A stretch of 64,000 nt of DNA, taken from assembly GCF_017573505.1 (NCBI RefSeq), contig NZ_JAGEOJ010000008.1:404821-468820 (forward strand). The letters run 5' to 3'. The translations under genes and the position numbers were made by a program. Source of the stretch: Actinomadura barringtoniae (GTDB taxonomy: Bacteria > Actinomycetota > Actinomycetes > Streptosporangiales > Streptosporangiaceae). How positions within the stretch are numbered: position 1 is the stretch's first letter; the number at the start of each line of letters is the position of its first letter. A model generated the notes under the pieces. That model did no database searches. It was not told the origin of the DNA and saw nothing but the letters and a program-made list of their open reading frames with translations. Below are positions 63,019 to 64,000 of the stretch, piece after piece.

Positions 63019-63432
63019 ATGGGTTCGCCGCATCTTCTCAAGGCCGCGCTGTTGTCCGGAGCCACCCTGGCGCTCGCGGCCGGATGCTCGAGTGGCTCGA
63101 ACATGGCCGGGATGCACGGCGCGCAGGGCGACGCCCCGGACGCCAAGCCCGCGACGATCGAGCAGATAGCCGAGCAGACCGGCTGCACGCTCGCGGGCAC
63201 CCGTGCCGCCGCGGAACTGAAACAGGGCGCCTGCCAGACCGCCAAGGGCCGCTACACGGTCGTGGGCTTCAAGACCGACCAGGGCCAGAACGCCTGGCTG
63301 GAGGAGGCCAAGCCCTGGGGCGGCACGTACCTGGTCGGCACGCGCTGGGTCATCGTCAGCACCCCGCCCACCCTGGAGACGCTGCGCAAGGAACTAGGCG
63401 GCCACATCCTCAACGGCGCCCACCACGGCTGA
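63019..63432 (+). CDS. small lipoprotein
   Basis: A 137-residue secreted protein. Signal peptide MGSPHLLKAALLSGATLALAAGC, lipobox LAAGC. The mature domain (about 45-130: IAEQTGCTLAGTRAAAELKQGACQTAKGRY, then GTYLVGTRWVIVST) has two Cys that may be disulfide-bonded and resembles small beta-sheet lipoproteins of actinobacteria. GAAGGACGGG lies upstream of ATG. Its 3' end runs into a tandem repeat array. Confidence 0.82.
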   Translation: MGSPHLLKAALLSGATLALAAGCSSGSNMAGMHGAQGDAPDAKPATIEQIAEQTGCTLAGTRAAAELKQGACQTAKGRYTVVGFKTDQGQNAWLEEAKPWGGTYLVGTRWVIVSTPPTLETLRKELGGHILNGAHHG

Positions 63433-64000
63433 CACCCAGTGCCAGCCCGCCCCACCCCGAGCTGACACCCACAGCCAACTTGCCCTACCCCAGCTGACAC
63501 CCACAGCCGACTGACCCCATCCCGGCTGAAGCACGGCAGCCGACCTGCCCCCGGGCCGACGCGCACAGCCAGCTGACCCCACCACGGACGACGCGCCCTG
63601 TCGGCCTGCCCCACCACGACTGATGCGCAGCCTGCCTCACCACGGCTGACGCTCACAGCCCGCTTGCCCCACCCCGGCCGACGCGCACAGCCGACTTGCC
63701 CCACCCCCGGCCGACGCGCAGAGCCGGCCTGCCTCACCACGACCGACGCCCACAGCCGGCCTGCCCTCACCCCGGCTGAGGCGCACGACCAGCTGACCCC
63801 ACCCCGGGCCGACGCCCACAGCCAGCTGACCCCACCCCGGCCGACGCCCACAGCCGGCTTCCCCCACCCCGGCCGACGCGCAGAGCCAGCCTGCCTCACC
63901 ACGACCGACGCCCACAGCCGGCCTGACCCCACCCCGGCTGACGCGCACGACCAGCTGACCCCACCCCGGCCGACGCGCACAGCCCGCTTGCCCCACCCCG
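63428..64000. repeat. 32-bp degenerate tandem repeat array, at least 18 copies
   Basis: Units of the form GCCGACGCGCACAGCCAGCTGACCCCACCCCG, 31-33 bases in most copies and shorter in some near 63600, running off the window edge. A five-unit block near 63690-63850 is repeated at about 63850-64000, indicating higher-order duplication. Long frames exist on the minus strand through the array but reflect the repeat. The first unit begins at the stop of the lipoprotein gene. Confidence 0.9.

Noticed and set aside
63252..63980. Minus-strand frame coding a Gly/Trp/Ala-rich repeat protein
   Set aside because: It is only the tandem repeat read in frame; no ribosome-binding site or signal, and it overlaps the lipoprotein gene.
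63428..64000. CRISPR array
   Set aside because: Adjacent units are continuous with no unique spacers, and no cas genes are present.

Overview
The window is high-GC actinobacterial chromosome. Evidence: dense GTG and TTG starts, 4-bp ATGA/GTGA gene overlaps, and strongly G/C-biased third codon positions that create long antisense open frames. The gene order (rpsA, polA, a PaaI-type thioesterase, an ANTAR regulator, pyk, gltBD, lgt, trpABC, hisI) is the conserved core neighbourhood seen in mycobacteria and streptomycetes. The style fits Streptosporangiales/Thermomonosporaceae (Actinomadura-like); that placement is inference.

Region by region. 1-8.5 kb: start of rpsA, a membrane-anchored polysaccharide deacetylase, a DUF4132-like protein, a secreted CAP protein, a small coiled-coil protein, polA, a thioesterase and a lipoprotein. 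8.5-13.9 kb: a complete branched-chain amino-acid-type ABC importer (livK, H, M, G, F). 14.2-15.1 kb: a pdtaR-like ANTAR antiterminator and a tRNA with anticodon CAA but a short variable loop. 15.1-19.8 kb: an FtsX-type permease with two ATPases.

19.9-29.4 kb is the accessory region and the most interesting part. A tightly coupled minus-strand operon encodes a DegT aminotransferase, an HK97-fold capsid protein resembling an encapsulin, a PAPS-type sulfotransferase, a short-chain dehydrogenase and an MFS exporter. Divergent from it are an acyl-CoA ligase and an acyl-CoA dehydrogenase, followed by a PucR-type regulator. I read this as a small-molecule biosynthetic locus with its own protein nanocompartment, similar in kind to the encapsulins known from natural-product clusters (Family 3).

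29.8-43.2 kb: pyk, a PfpI/DJ-1 protein, two AraC-type regulators, a YjbR protein, a terpenoid-cyclase-like toroid protein, a PLP decarboxylase, a VOC protein, a GNAT enzyme and gltBD. DasR-like palindromes lie upstream of pyk and gltB. 43.5-50.6 kb: an envelope block with two paralogous one-TM proteins (one carrying a collagen-like domain), a VIT-family transporter, lgt with a long acidic tail, two DsbA-like proteins and a VKOR. 50.8-56.4 kb: trpA, trpB, trpC, a DUF2752 protein, an atypical response regulator, the Trp-associated membrane protein and hisI; trpE is not here. 56.4-64 kb: a cold-shock protein, a TIGR03085-type protein, an asymmetric heterodimeric ABC exporter, a HEAT-like protein, a lipoprotein, and a 32-bp tandem-repeat array that runs off the window.
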